Of a stretch of DNA of 64,000 bases, positions 25,268 to 33,800 are shown in pieces. Source of the DNA: Stenotrophomonas sp. MYb238 (GTDB lineage Bacteria > Pseudomonadota > Gammaproteobacteria > Xanthomonadales > Xanthomonadaceae); the NCBI RefSeq assembly GCF_009496535.1, contig NZ_WIDL01000013.1:50672-114671 (forward strand). Direction: 5' to 3'. Each line of letters opens with the position of its first letter. Positions within the stretch are counted from its first letter, which is position 1. The notes under the pieces were generated by a model, which searched no databases, was not told the origin of the DNA, and was given only the letters and a program-made list of their open reading frames with translations. A program made the position numbers and the translations under genes.

Positions 25268-27115
25268 CTACTCCGCTGCCGGATCCGGGATCGACAGTCC
25301 ATGAAGGTTAGCGTAGATGCGCGTTGCAAGGGCGGCATTGATGCCTTCCACGCGCGCGATCTCTACTTCGCCCGCCGCCTTCAGCCCGGCCAGTCCGCCG
25401 AAATGCTTCAGCAGGCTGGCGCGGCGGCGCGGCCCGATGCCCGGAATATCCTCCAGCTTGCTGGTCATGCGCGCCTTCTGCCGGCGCCCGCGATGGCCGG
25501 TGATCGCGAAACGGTGCGCTTCGTCACGCACCTGCTGGATGAACTGCAACGCGGGCGATGCCGCGCCCGGACGGAGCTCGCGCCCGTCCGGCAGCACCAG
25601 CGCCTCGTGGCCGGCGCGCCGCTCGACGCCCTTGGCCACACCGACCAGCAGCACGCCCTCCACGCCGAGGTCGGCCAGCGCGGCCTGCGCCTGCGCGAGC
25701 TGCCCGGCGCCGCCGTCGATCAGCAGCACGTCCGGCAGCACACCCTGCTCTTCCACCGCGCGGCGGAAGCGGCGGTCGATGGCCTGGCGCATGGCCGCGT
25801 AATCGTCGCCCGGTTCGATGCCGCCGATGTTGTAGCGCCGGTACTGCGCGCGCACCGGACCGGCGGCGTCGAACACCACGCACGACGCCACGGTCGCCTC
25901 GCCCATGGTGTGGCTGATGTCGAAGCACTCCACGCGCCTGACCGGCTCGGCCAGCCCCAGCATTTCGCGTACGGCCTCGCTGCGCGCGTGCTGCGCGCCA
26001 CGGCTGTCCAGTTCGCTGACCAGGGTGATCTGCGCGTTGCGGCTGGCAAGTTCCACGTAGCCGGCGCGTTCGCCGCGCACGCTCCATCTCAGCGCGACCC
26101 TGCGCTCGGCCGCCGTGCTCAGCGCGGCCTCGATCATTTCCGCATCGGGAATCTCGCGGTCCAGCAGCACTTCCGGCGGCGGCGCGTGCTCGACGTAGTA
26201 CTGCGACACGAACGCGGCCAGCACTTCCTCGGCGCTGTCCTCGCCGTTGGTGCGCGGGAAGAACGCGCGCGTGCCGAGGTTGCGGCCGTCGCGGAAGGCG
26301 AGCAGCAGCACGCAGGCGCTGGCACCCTGCGTGGCGCAGGCCAGCACGTCCAAGTCGGCGGCGCGGCCGTCCACGTACTGCCGGTTCTGCATGCTGCGCA
26401 GGGACGCGACGAGGTCGCGCAGACGCGCGGCGCGCTCGAATTCCAGCGCGTCGCTGGCCTGCTGCATCGCCTGCATCAGTTCGTCGGCGAGCTGGTCGCT
26501 CTTGCCCTCCAGGAACAGCGCGGCGCGGCGCACCGCTTCGTCGTAGTCCGACTGCGCCACCAGTTCCACGCAGGGCGCGCTGCAGCGGCCGATCTGGTAC
26601 TGCAGGCAGGGACGCGAACGGTTGCGGAACACGCTGTCCTCGCAGCTGCGCAGCTTGAACAGCTTGTGCATCAGGTTGAGCGTCTCGCGTACCGCGCCCA
26701 CCCCCGGATACGGGCCGTAGTAGCGGCCGGGGATCGAACGCGGGCCGCGGTGCAGCGCGATGCGCGGCCACTGCTCGCGGGTGAGCAGCACCTGCGGGTA
26801 GGTCTTGTCGTCGCGCAGGGAGACGTTGTAGCGCGGCGCCAGCGACTTGATCAGCTGGTTCTCCAGCAGCAGCGCCTCGGCCTCGGTGCGGGTGACGGTC
26901 ACGTCCATGCGCGCCACCTGCGCGAGCATCATCATGATGCGGTGGCTCTTCGGCGATCCGTTGAAATAGCTGCCCACGCGCTTGCGCAGCGCGCCGGCCT
27001 TGCCGACGTACAGCAGCGTGTCGTCGGCCGCGTACATGCGGTAGACGCCCGGCGCGGTGCTCAACGCCGCCGCGTACGCCTTGCCGTCGAAGCCGCTTGT
27101 CGCCTTGCCGCTCAT
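25268..27115 (-). CDS. uvrC: Excinuclease ABC subunit C
   Basis: Makes both incisions in nucleotide excision repair after UvrA/UvrB mark the damage. The 615-residue protein has an N-terminal GIY-YIG nuclease (APGVYRMYAADDTLLYVGKA, then LRKRVGSYF, with IKSLAPRYNVSLRDDK), a Cys-containing segment (CLQYQIGRCSAPC), a UVR motif (ELMQAMQQASDALEFERAAR), the RNase H-like nuclease (ECFDISHTMGEATVASCVVF; LLIDGGAGQLAQA) and a helix-hairpin-helix end (LEDIPGIGPRRRASLLKHFG). The ATG overlaps the upstream gene's TGA in an ATGA, showing translational coupling to the NHL gene. pgsA begins 7 bases after its stop. Confidence 0.96.
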   Translation of the reverse strand: MSGKATSGFDGKAYAAALSTAPGVYRMYAADDTLLYVGKAGALRKRVGSYFNGSPKSHRIMMMLAQVARMDVTVTRTEAEALLLENQLIKSLAPRYNVSLRDDKTYPQVLLTREQWPRIALHRGPRSIPGRYYGPYPGVGAVRETLNLMHKLFKLRSCEDSVFRNRSRPCLQYQIGRCSAPCVELVAQSDYDEAVRRAALFLEGKSDQLADELMQAMQQASDALEFERAARLRDLVASLRSMQNRQYVDGRAADLDVLACATQGASACVLLLAFRDGRNLGTRAFFPRTNGEDSAEEVLAAFVSQYYVEHAPPPEVLLDREIPDAEMIEAALSTAAERRVALRWSVRGERAGYVELASRNAQITLVSELDSRGAQHARSEAVREMLGLAEPVRRVECFDISHTMGEATVASCVVFDAAGPVRAQYRRYNIGGIEPGDDYAAMRQAIDRRFRRAVEEQGVLPDVLLIDGGAGQLAQAQAALADLGVEGVLLVGVAKGVERRAGHEALVLPDGRELRPGAASPALQFIQQVRDEAHRFAITGHRGRRQKARMTSKLEDIPGIGPRRRASLLKHFGGLAGLKAAGEVEIARVEGINAALATRIYANLHGLSIPDPAAE

Positions 27116-28527
27116 TCCTCGATCGGCACGTGGCCCAGTTCGCCGCTGACCGGATCGAACCGCAGGATCGCATGCGCGTCGGTCTCGGCGATCCACACCG
27201 CGCCGGCGGCCACCGCCAGCGCTGCCGGGCCGTGCAGGCGCCGCGGTAGGTTGACCGTGGACAGGTCGCCGCCGCCCAGGCGCAGCATGCGCAGGCAGCC
27301 GTTGCCGGCGTCGGCGATCCACAGCAGCGGCGACTCGCTGCCCATCGCGATCGCCTGCGGGTACTGCAGGTGCGCGCGCACGCGCGGACCGTCGGTCAGG
27401 CCGAACTCCCACGGCCCCTGCCCCACCAGCGTCTGCACCACGTCGCCGCGCAGTTGCACCGAACGGATCGCCGACCCGAGTGCGTCGCAGACGTACAGCA
27501 CCTGCTGCACCGCCACCACGCCGCAGGGCTGAGCGAACGCGGCCAGATGGCCGCCGCCGTCGCGCACTTCCACGGCGCCCGCGCCCGCGCGCCAGCGCAG
27601 CGAACGGATGCCCAGGTCGTAGCTCCAGACATGGTTGTCGCCGGCCATGGCGATGTGCAGCTGGTTGTCGGCCAGGGCGATGTCCAGCGGATGGTTCAGC
27701 GGACTGTCCCAGGGCTGGGACAGCACGCCGGCCACCGGATCGCCGGCGCGCCCGGTGCCGCACAGGGTGTCGACCTGCCCGCTCGGCAGGTGGATGCGGC
27801 GCAGAGCGTGGTTGCCGGTATCGGCCACATAGAGCATCTCGCGCTCCAGCGCCAGACCATGCGGCCGGTTGAAGGCGGCATCGGCCGCCGGGCCGTTGAC
27901 CAGGTCGGCGCTGCCCACGCCGAACTGGCGCAGGACGCGGCCGGCATGGGTGCACTCCAGGATGCGGTGGTGGCCGGTGTCGGCGACATAGAGCCGGTCG
28001 GCGCTGGCCGCCAACCCGGCAGGGAAACGCAGCGGCAGGCGCGGTTCCATGTGGGTTTCCGGCACCGCGCGCAGGTCTTCGTCCAGCGGCGGCGCCAGCC
28101 CTTCGCACAGCGCGTTGAGGCTGCGCTCGAGATCGCCGGCCGCGCCGACCAGCCGCTCGCGCTCCTGGCCCCGGGCATCGATCAGCAGCAGCGTCGGCCA
28201 TGCCTCGATGCCGAACCGGCGCCACGTCTCCCATTGCGCATCCAGCAGGATCGGCGCGGTGACGCCATGCCGGCGCAGCAGCTTCAACGCCGGCTGCGGC
28301 TCGCGCTCGAAATCGAACCGCGGAACCTGCACCACCAGCAGCTGCAGGCGCCCGGGATTGCGGGCCTGCCACTGCAGCACCTCGGACAGCCGCTGCACGC
28401 ACCAGACCGAGGCGGCATTGACGAAGGCCAGCACCAGGGGGCGGCCGGCGTGGTCCTGCAACGTGGACGGGGCCGCATTGAGCCAGGTGCCGGACTTGGG
28501 AAGATCCATGGCGGGCTGAGCGTTCAT
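27112..28527 (-). CDS. Thioredoxin-like/NHL-repeat protein (NHLRC2-like)
   Basis: A 471-residue protein of two parts. Residues about 10-150 form a thioredoxin-like fold (GRPLVLAFVNAASVWCVQRL, then RFGIEAWPTLLLIDARGQE), but the usual CxxC is reduced to a single Cys, so classical disulfide chemistry is unlikely. Residues about 165-465 form an NHL-type beta-propeller: LYVADTGHHRILE, MLYVADTGNHALRRI, LWIADAGNGCLRML and VWIAETDAHAILRF are four of its repeats. This architecture is that of NHLRC2-type proteins, of unclear function in bacteria. There is no signal peptide, so it is likely cytoplasmic. It overlaps the phosphatase gene upstream and uvrC downstream by four bases each (ATGA), so it is translated as part of this operon. 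Confidence 0.86.
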   Translation of the reverse strand: MNAQPAMDLPKSGTWLNAAPSTLQDHAGRPLVLAFVNAASVWCVQRLSEVLQWQARNPGRLQLLVVQVPRFDFEREPQPALKLLRRHGVTAPILLDAQWETWRRFGIEAWPTLLLIDARGQERERLVGAAGDLERSLNALCEGLAPPLDEDLRAVPETHMEPRLPLRFPAGLAASADRLYVADTGHHRILECTHAGRVLRQFGVGSADLVNGPAADAAFNRPHGLALEREMLYVADTGNHALRRIHLPSGQVDTLCGTGRAGDPVAGVLSQPWDSPLNHPLDIALADNQLHIAMAGDNHVWSYDLGIRSLRWRAGAGAVEVRDGGGHLAAFAQPCGVVAVQQVLYVCDALGSAIRSVQLRGDVVQTLVGQGPWEFGLTDGPRVRAHLQYPQAIAMGSESPLLWIADAGNGCLRMLRLGGGDLSTVNLPRRLHGPAALAVAAGAVWIAETDAHAILRFDPVSGELGHVPIEE

Positions 28528-29012
28528 GGCCCGATTATGCCGGAGTCGAGCCGCGCCGACAGGCGCCTTACCGCTGCTTCGGCGGCCGCCTCCAGCAGCG
28601 ACCAGCTGTGCTCGAAATCCGTGTCGTCGCCGTAATAGGGGTCTGGTACGACGCTGGCGGTGGCGATGCCCGCCCACGGCAGCAACAGGGCGGCCTTGTC
28701 CCGCGTGCCGGGCGGCGCCAAGGCACGGGCATCGTCCAGATTGGCCGGGTCCGCGCACAGTACGTGGTCGAAACGGAGGAAGTCGTCGGGCTGCAGCTGG
28801 CGTGCGCGCAGCCCGGAGATGTCCACGCCGTGGCGGCGCGCGCACGCCACGGCGCGCGGGTCCGGCGCCTTGCCCTGGTGCCAGCCGGCGGTGCCGGCCG
28901 AATCCACCTCGACCCGCCCGGCCAGCGGCGAGCGCTCGATCCGGGCGCGCAGCGCGCCCTCGCCCATCGGCGAGCGGCAGATGTTGCCCAGGCACACCAC
29001 CAGCAGTTTCAA
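28524..29012 (-). CDS. Low-molecular-weight protein tyrosine phosphatase
   Basis: A 162-residue phosphatase of the arsenate-reductase-like fold. The P-loop CLGNICRS follows directly on the start (Cys7 and Arg13 of CX5R), and the general-acid Asp lies in [16 protein letters not shown]. The start is TTG, sharing a TTGA overlap with the end of kdsB; the frame is open further upstream within kdsB but homology begins here. In bacteria such enzymes often act with a tyrosine kinase in polysaccharide export, but no kinase is in this window. The gene sits in a chain of overlapping genes from kdsB to uvrC. Confidence 0.9.
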   Translation of the reverse strand: MKLLVVCLGNICRSPMGEGALRARIERSPLAGRVEVDSAGTAGWHQGKAPDPRAVACARRHGVDISGLRARQLQPDDFLRFDHVLCADPANLDDARALAPPGTRDKAALLLPWAGIATASVVPDPYYGDDTDFEHSWSLLEAAAEAAVRRLSARLDSGIIGP

Positions 29013-29782
29013 CGCGCCGCCTCCAGCAGCGCGGCCGCGCGCGCCAGGTCCTCGGGCGTGTCGATGCCGGGCGGGAACGGCTCGGGCGACAAGGCGACGG
29101 CGATGCGGAAACCCGCTTCCAGCACGCGCAGCTGCTCCAGCGATTCGATCTGCTCCAGCGTGCCCGGCGGCATCGCCGCGAACCGCTGCAGGAAGCCGGC
29201 GCGGTAGCCGTAGATGCCGATGTGGCGCAGCCATTGCCCCTGCGGCAGCTGTGCGGTGGACAGGGCGAACGCATCGCGGTGCCACGGAATCGGCGCGCGG
29301 CTGAAGTACAGCGCATCGCCCTGCACGCTGCGCACCAGCTTGACCACATTGGGGTCGAACAGCGTCGGCGCGTCTTCCACCGGCGTGGCCAGGGTCGCCA
29401 TGGGCGCGCCGCTGGCGGCCAGGGTCGCGGCCACCGCACGGATGCCGGCCGCCGGCGCGAAAGGTTCATCGCCCTGCAGGTTGACCACGATGGTGTCGTC
29501 GTCCCAGCCAGCCTGGCGCGCGCATTCAGCCAGGCGGTCGGTACCGGAAGCATGGTCGCCGCGCGTCATCGCCACGCGCACGCCGTGCAGCCCCGCCAGC
29601 GCGTCGGCGATGCGCGCATCGTCGGTGGCCACCCAGACCTCGCGCGCGCCGGCGGCCAGGGCGCGGCCGGCGACGCGCGCCACCATCGGTCGTCCTCCCA
29701 GCGATGCCAGGGGCTTGCCCGGCAGGCGCGTGGAGGCGTAACGCGCCGGGATGGCGACGACGAAATCGGGAACGCTGTTCAT
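29009..29782 (-). CDS. kdsB: 3-deoxy-manno-octulosonate cytidylyltransferase
   Basis: Activates Kdo with CTP to CMP-Kdo for the inner core of lipopolysaccharide. The 257-residue protein shows [20 protein letters not shown] (nucleotide-binding loop), [32 protein letters not shown] (metal Asp), YFSRAPIPW and [12 protein letters not shown], all diagnostic. The ATG is preceded by AAGGAG. It lies downstream of lpxK and msbA after a 165-base gap filled by repeat sequence, and heads a second group of overlapping genes (phosphatase, NHL protein, uvrC). Confidence 0.96.
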   Translation of the reverse strand: MNSVPDFVVAIPARYASTRLPGKPLASLGGRPMVARVAGRALAAGAREVWVATDDARIADALAGLHGVRVAMTRGDHASGTDRLAECARQAGWDDDTIVVNLQGDEPFAPAAGIRAVAATLAASGAPMATLATPVEDAPTLFDPNVVKLVRSVQGDALYFSRAPIPWHRDAFALSTAQLPQGQWLRHIGIYGYRAGFLQRFAAMPPGTLEQIESLEQLRVLEAGFRIAVALSPEPFPPGIDTPEDLARAAALLEAAR

Positions 29783-29817
29783 GACACTCCTTGCCCTTCA
29801 AGGCCAAATGCGACAAG

Positions 29818-29947
29818 CCCCTCTCCCTCGGAGAGAGGGGTTGGGGAGCGGGTACAGGGCGAAGCCTTCGCGGTATTGAACTGCACGTGGCTTCGCCCTT
29901 GCCCTCATCCGCCCCTTCGGGGGCACCTTCTCCCGGTGGCAGAAGGG
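29818..29947. repeat. Intergenic palindrome element, family 2, copy A
   Basis: A hairpin CCCCTCTC-CCTCGGA-GAGAGGGG (29818-29840) at one end, and CCCTCATCCGCCCCTTCGGG running into CACCTTCTCCCG (29902-29935) at the other. The second part recurs at 40454-40484, and in both cases it sits just after the stop of a minus-strand gene (here lpxK) in the same orientation. The rest of the 165-base gap before kdsB holds nothing else I can identify. Confidence 0.65.
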
Positions 29948-30970
29948 TCAAGCCCGCGCCAGCTTGGTGAGCCGGTCCAGCAGCGCCACCCAAAAGGCGG
30001 CCGGCAGTTCGGCCTGCAGCGGCACGGCGTAGTGCCAGTCGCTGGCGAATGCCCTGCACTTCACCGCGTCCTTCTCGGTCATCAACACCGGCAGTTCGCT
30101 GCCGAAGGACAGGTCCGAAGCCTGGTAGCGGTGATGATCGGCGAAGGCATGCGGCACCACGCCGATGCCGCGCGCGCGCAGCATCTGGAAGAAGCGCTGC
30201 GGATGCGCGATGCCGGCCACGGCATGCACGCGCTGCCCGGCGAAGCCCTGCAGCGGGCGCTCGCGCCCGCCGCGCAGCGGGCGGGCGCTGTCGATGCGCA
30301 GGCGCATCGTCCATTCGCCGAATCCGCAGGCCGCCGGCGTTTCGCCGGTATCGCTGGCCTGGCCCAGGTTGACCACGCGGAAGTCGCATTCCCGCGCGCG
30401 CGCCACCGGCTCGCGCAGCGGTCCGGCGGGCATCAGCCGGCCGTTGCCGTAGCGCCGCTGCGCGTCGACCACCTCGATCTCGATGTCGCACGCCAGCCGG
30501 TAGTGCTGCAGTCCGTCGTCGCAGACCACGACATCGCAGCCGGCTGCCAGCAACGCCCTGGCCGCGGCGACACGATCCCTGTCCACGCGTACCGGCACGC
30601 CGGTCTTCCAGGCGATCAGCACCGGCTCGTCGCCGCCCAGTTCGGGCGCCAGGTCCGGCGTGATCCAGCGCGCGCTGCCGGCCTCGTCGCGGCCATAGCC
30701 GCGGCTGGCCACGCCCGGCTTCCAGCCGGCATCGCGCAGGCGCTCGACCAGTTCGATGGTCAGCGGCGTCTTGCCGGTACCGCCGGCGGTGATGTTGCCG
30801 ACCACGATCACCGGCACCGGCACCTGGCGGCGCCGCAGCCAGCCGCGACGGTACAGCCCGCGGCGCAGGCCGGCGACGGCGCCGTACAGCGGTGCCAGCA
30901 GGCGGGCCGTCCACGGCACCGGGGCGCCGTCATACCACCATGCCGGCGTCTGCGTTCCCTTGCCGGCCAT
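29948..30970 (-). CDS. lpxK: Tetraacyldisaccharide 4'-kinase
   Basis: Phosphorylates the lipid A disaccharide at the 4' position, at the inner membrane. The 340-residue protein has the N-terminal membrane-associating region ([20 protein letters not shown]), the nucleotide loop [15 protein letters not shown], the block [16 protein letters not shown], and [20 protein letters not shown] with the catalytic Asp. [14 protein letters not shown] and [11 protein letters not shown] complete the family pattern. The ATG shares its A with the msbA stop (TGATG), so translation is coupled. A family-2 repeat follows the stop. Confidence 0.95.
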   Translation of the reverse strand: MAGKGTQTPAWWYDGAPVPWTARLLAPLYGAVAGLRRGLYRRGWLRRRQVPVPVIVVGNITAGGTGKTPLTIELVERLRDAGWKPGVASRGYGRDEAGSARWITPDLAPELGGDEPVLIAWKTGVPVRVDRDRVAAARALLAAGCDVVVCDDGLQHYRLACDIEIEVVDAQRRYGNGRLMPAGPLREPVARARECDFRVVNLGQASDTGETPAACGFGEWTMRLRIDSARPLRGGRERPLQGFAGQRVHAVAGIAHPQRFFQMLRARGIGVVPHAFADHHRYQASDLSFGSELPVLMTEKDAVKCRAFASDWHYAVPLQAELPAAFWVALLDRLTKLARA

Positions 30971-32715
30971 CAGCCCTGCCTTTCCCGGAACTGCATGCGG
31001 TAGAGGTGTTCGTACAGGCCGCCCAGCGCCAGCAGTTCCTGGTGCGTGCCGCGCTCGACGATCCGCCCCTGGTCCATCACCAGCACCTGGTCGGCGTGCT
31101 CGATGGTGGACAAACGGTGCGCGATCACCAGCGTGGTGCGGTCGGGCATCAGCCGCTGCAGGGCATCCTGCACGAGCCGCTCCGATTCGTTGTCCAGCGC
31201 CGCGGTGGCCTCGTCCAGGATCAGGATCGGCGCGTCCTTGAGCATGGCGCGCGCGATCGCCAGGCGCTGGCGCTGGCCGCCGGACAGGCGTCCGCCCTTG
31301 GCCCCGACCTGCGCGTCCACGCCCTGCGGCAACTGGTCGACGAACTCGCGGGCGTTGGCGCCGGCGATGGCCTGCTCCAGTTGGTCGGCGCTGCTGTCCT
31401 GCAGTTCGCCGTAGGCAATGTTCTGGGCGATGCTGCCGTCGAACAGCACCACCTGCTGCCCGACCAGCGCGATCTGCCGGCGCAGGTCGGCCAGCCGGTA
31501 ATCCTGCACCGGGCGGCCGTCGAGCAGGATCTGCCCGGACTCGGGCTCGTAGAAGCGCGGGATCAGCTTGATCAGGGTGGACTTGCCGCTGCCCGAGCGG
31601 CCGACGATCGCCGTCACCGTGCCCGGGCGCGCGACGAAGCTGATGCCTTCCATCGCCGGCCGCGTCTGCCCCGGATAGCGCGCGGTGACGTCGCGGAACT
31701 CCAGCAGCCCTTCGGCCCGCTGCAGCTCCAGGGTGCCGGCATCCGGCTCGTCCTGGGCGTCGAGCACCACGAACAGGCGCTGCGCCGAGGCGATGCCGCG
31801 CTGGGTCATGTTCTGCACGTTGGTCAGCTGCTTGAGCGCGGGGATGATCGCCATCATCGCCAGCATCATCGCCACGAAATCGCCGACGGTCAGGCGCCCG
31901 GCGGCCGCCTCGTGGCCGGCGATCAGCAGCAGCACCGCCAGGCCGACCGCGCCGATCAGCTGCACCATCGCCGAGGAAATGCTGCGCGTGGCCTCGACCT
32001 TCATCGCCAGCTTGAGATTGGTGTCGGCCAGCGCGCCGTAGCGGTCCAGTTCGCTGCGCTGCGCGCCGTAGATCTTGACCTCCTGCTGGCTGGACAGGGT
32101 CTGGTCGGCGGCCTGCAGCAATTCGGCGCCGCTTTCCTGGATGCGGTGGCTGATGCTGCGGTAGCGCTTGGCGACCTTGTCCATCACCCACGCCAGCGGC
32201 GGCGCCAGCACGAAGATCGCCAGCGTCACCTGCCAGCTGTACCAGAGCATCATCACCAGCGAGGCCAGTGCCTGCAGCGACTGCTGCAGCACCACCTTCA
32301 TCGCGTCGACCGCGGCCTGCGCCACCTGGTCGCTGTCCGAGCCCAGCCGCACCAGCATCGACGGCACCGGTTCGTTGTCGAACTGCAGCCCGGGCAGACG
32401 AAGATACTTGCCCAGCACGCGCACGCGCAGGTCGCGGGCGATGCTGCGCGCGGCCTTGCCCATGCCGATGTCGGTCAGGTAGCCGGCGATGCCGCGCAGC
32501 ACGAACAGGCCGACGATGGCCAGCGGCATCCACGGATCGATGTCCTCCGGATTCACCAGGTTGTTGGTGATCGGGCTCATCAGCGCAAGGAAGCCGCCGC
32601 CGGCAGCCGCCTCGATCAGCATGCCGAGCGCGGCCATCATCAGCAGCCCGCGATAGGGCCGCGCGAAATCGAGCAGGCGCCGGTAGGTCTGCCAGGGGGT
32701 CTCGTGCCGGCTCAT
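30970..32715 (-). CDS. msbA: Lipid A export ABC transporter MsbA
   Basis: Flips lipid A-core across the inner membrane using ATP. The 581-residue half-transporter has six membrane segments in the first 310 residues and an ATPase domain: Walker [10 protein letters not shown], signature [16 protein letters not shown], Walker [13 protein letters not shown], and the switch His in [13 protein letters not shown]. It lies between exbD and lpxK, overlapping exbD by four bases and lpxK by one. The combination with lpxK and kdsB marks it as MsbA and not a general multidrug exporter. Confidence 0.95.
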   Translation of the reverse strand: MSRHETPWQTYRRLLDFARPYRGLLMMAALGMLIEAAAGGGFLALMSPITNNLVNPEDIDPWMPLAIVGLFVLRGIAGYLTDIGMGKAARSIARDLRVRVLGKYLRLPGLQFDNEPVPSMLVRLGSDSDQVAQAAVDAMKVVLQQSLQALASLVMMLWYSWQVTLAIFVLAPPLAWVMDKVAKRYRSISHRIQESGAELLQAADQTLSSQQEVKIYGAQRSELDRYGALADTNLKLAMKVEATRSISSAMVQLIGAVGLAVLLLIAGHEAAAGRLTVGDFVAMMLAMMAIIPALKQLTNVQNMTQRGIASAQRLFVVLDAQDEPDAGTLELQRAEGLLEFRDVTARYPGQTRPAMEGISFVARPGTVTAIVGRSGSGKSTLIKLIPRFYEPESGQILLDGRPVQDYRLADLRRQIALVGQQVVLFDGSIAQNIAYGELQDSSADQLEQAIAGANAREFVDQLPQGVDAQVGAKGGRLSGGQRQRLAIARAMLKDAPILILDEATAALDNESERLVQDALQRLMPDRTTLVIAHRLSTIEHADQVLVMDQGRIVERGTHQELLALGGLYEHLYRMQFRERQG

Positions 32716-33134
32716 CGCTGCGTCTCCGGTGCGGTGGCGATGGCAATGCGGCGGAAGCCGAGCTGCCCCAGCGCATCCTGCACGGTCACCACGGCCTGAT
32801 AGGGGGTACGCGCGTCGGCGCGCAGCAGCACGGTCTGCCCGCGGTCGTCGCCGGCGACCTGGACGATGGTCCGCTTCACCGATTCCACGTCGGTGCGCAG
32901 CACTTCCTGGTCGTTGATGAAGTAGCGGCCGTCGGCGTTGACCAGCACGCTGAGCGAGCGCGGCGGCTCGGCGTTGTGTTGGTCGCTGGCGGTGGGCAGC
33001 TGCACCTGCAGGGTGGAGCGCGCGTCGAAGGTGGTGGTGACCACGAAGAAGATGATCAGCACCAGGATCACGTCGATCAGCGGCACCAGATCGATATGCG
33101 GTTCATCCTGGGCCCGGTCGTTGCGGATGCGCAT
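32712..33134 (-). CDS. exbD: Biopolymer transport protein ExbD
   Basis: A 140-residue inner-membrane protein that works with ExbB and TonB to energise outer-membrane receptors. A short cytoplasmic start ([20 protein letters not shown]) leads into one membrane helix ([16 protein letters not shown]) that contains the proton-pathway Asp (LIDVIL), followed by a periplasmic domain ([37 protein letters not shown]). It overlaps msbA by four bases and lies 6 bases after exbB. No tonB gene is adjacent. Confidence 0.93.
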   Translation of the reverse strand: MRIRNDRAQDEPHIDLVPLIDVILVLIIFFVVTTTFDARSTLQVQLPTASDQHNAEPPRSLSVLVNADGRYFINDQEVLRTDVESVKRTIVQVAGDDRGQTVLLRADARTPYQAVVTVQDALGQLGFRRIAIATAPETQR

Positions 33135-33140
33135 GCGGGG

Positions 33141-33797
33141 TCAGGCCTTGGCCGCCGCTGCCTGCGGCGCCTGCCGCGTGGCGGCCATCACCGCCGGGCG
33201 GCCGTCGAGCGTATCCAGCAGCGCGCCGGCCTCATGCTCCATCTCGATCACGTAGCCGTCGACGCGCGCGCGGAAATAGCGGTGGAACATCAGCGCGGGA
33301 ATGGCCACGATCATGCCGGTGGCGGTGCACACCAGGGCCTTGCCGATGCCGCCGGCGAGCTGGTTCACATCGCCGACGCCATGGTCGAGGATGCCCAGGA
33401 ACATCTGGATCATGCCGATCACCGTGCCCAGCAGGCCGAGCAGCGGACCGGCCGACGCGATCGTCCCCAGGGCATTGAGGTAGCGCCCCATCCGGTGCAC
33501 CAGGTGGCGGCCGGTGTCCTCGATGCGCTCGCGGATCTGGTCGCGCGGACGATTGCGGGCTTCCAGCGCCGCGGCCAGCAGCGCGCCCAGCGGCGAGTTC
33601 GCGCGCAGCGATTCAATATGCGAGGCGTCGAGCTTGCCGCGCGCCGCCCAGTTGCGGACCTCCTGCCCCAGCCCGGGCGGAAGCACCTCGTTGCGGCGCA
33701 GGCTCCAGAAACGCTCCAGGACGATCGCCAAAGCCAGAACGCCCAACAACAGCAGCGGCACCATCGGCCAACCGCCGGCCTTGACCAGTTCCCACAC
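33141..33797 (-). CDS. exbB: MotA/TolQ/ExbB proton channel family protein
   Basis: A 218-residue inner-membrane protein forming the proton channel with ExbD. The start is GTG (MWELVKAGGWPMVPLLLLGV) preceded by GGAGGG. The first helix is at the N terminus, and helices two and three are in LGTIASAGPLLGLLGTVIGM and ALVCTATGMIVAIPALMFHRY, the conserved channel core. The C-terminal tail is short and alanine-rich. It starts 3 bases after comEC ends. ExbB rather than TolQ is preferred because of the exbD neighbour and absence of tolR/tolA. Confidence 0.92.
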   Translation of the reverse strand: MWELVKAGGWPMVPLLLLGVLALAIVLERFWSLRRNEVLPPGLGQEVRNWAARGKLDASHIESLRANSPLGALLAAALEARNRPRDQIRERIEDTGRHLVHRMGRYLNALGTIASAGPLLGLLGTVIGMIQMFLGILDHGVGDVNQLAGGIGKALVCTATGMIVAIPALMFHRYFRARVDGYVIEMEHEAGALLDTLDGRPAVMAATRQAPQAAAAKA

Positions 33798-33800
33798 GTT

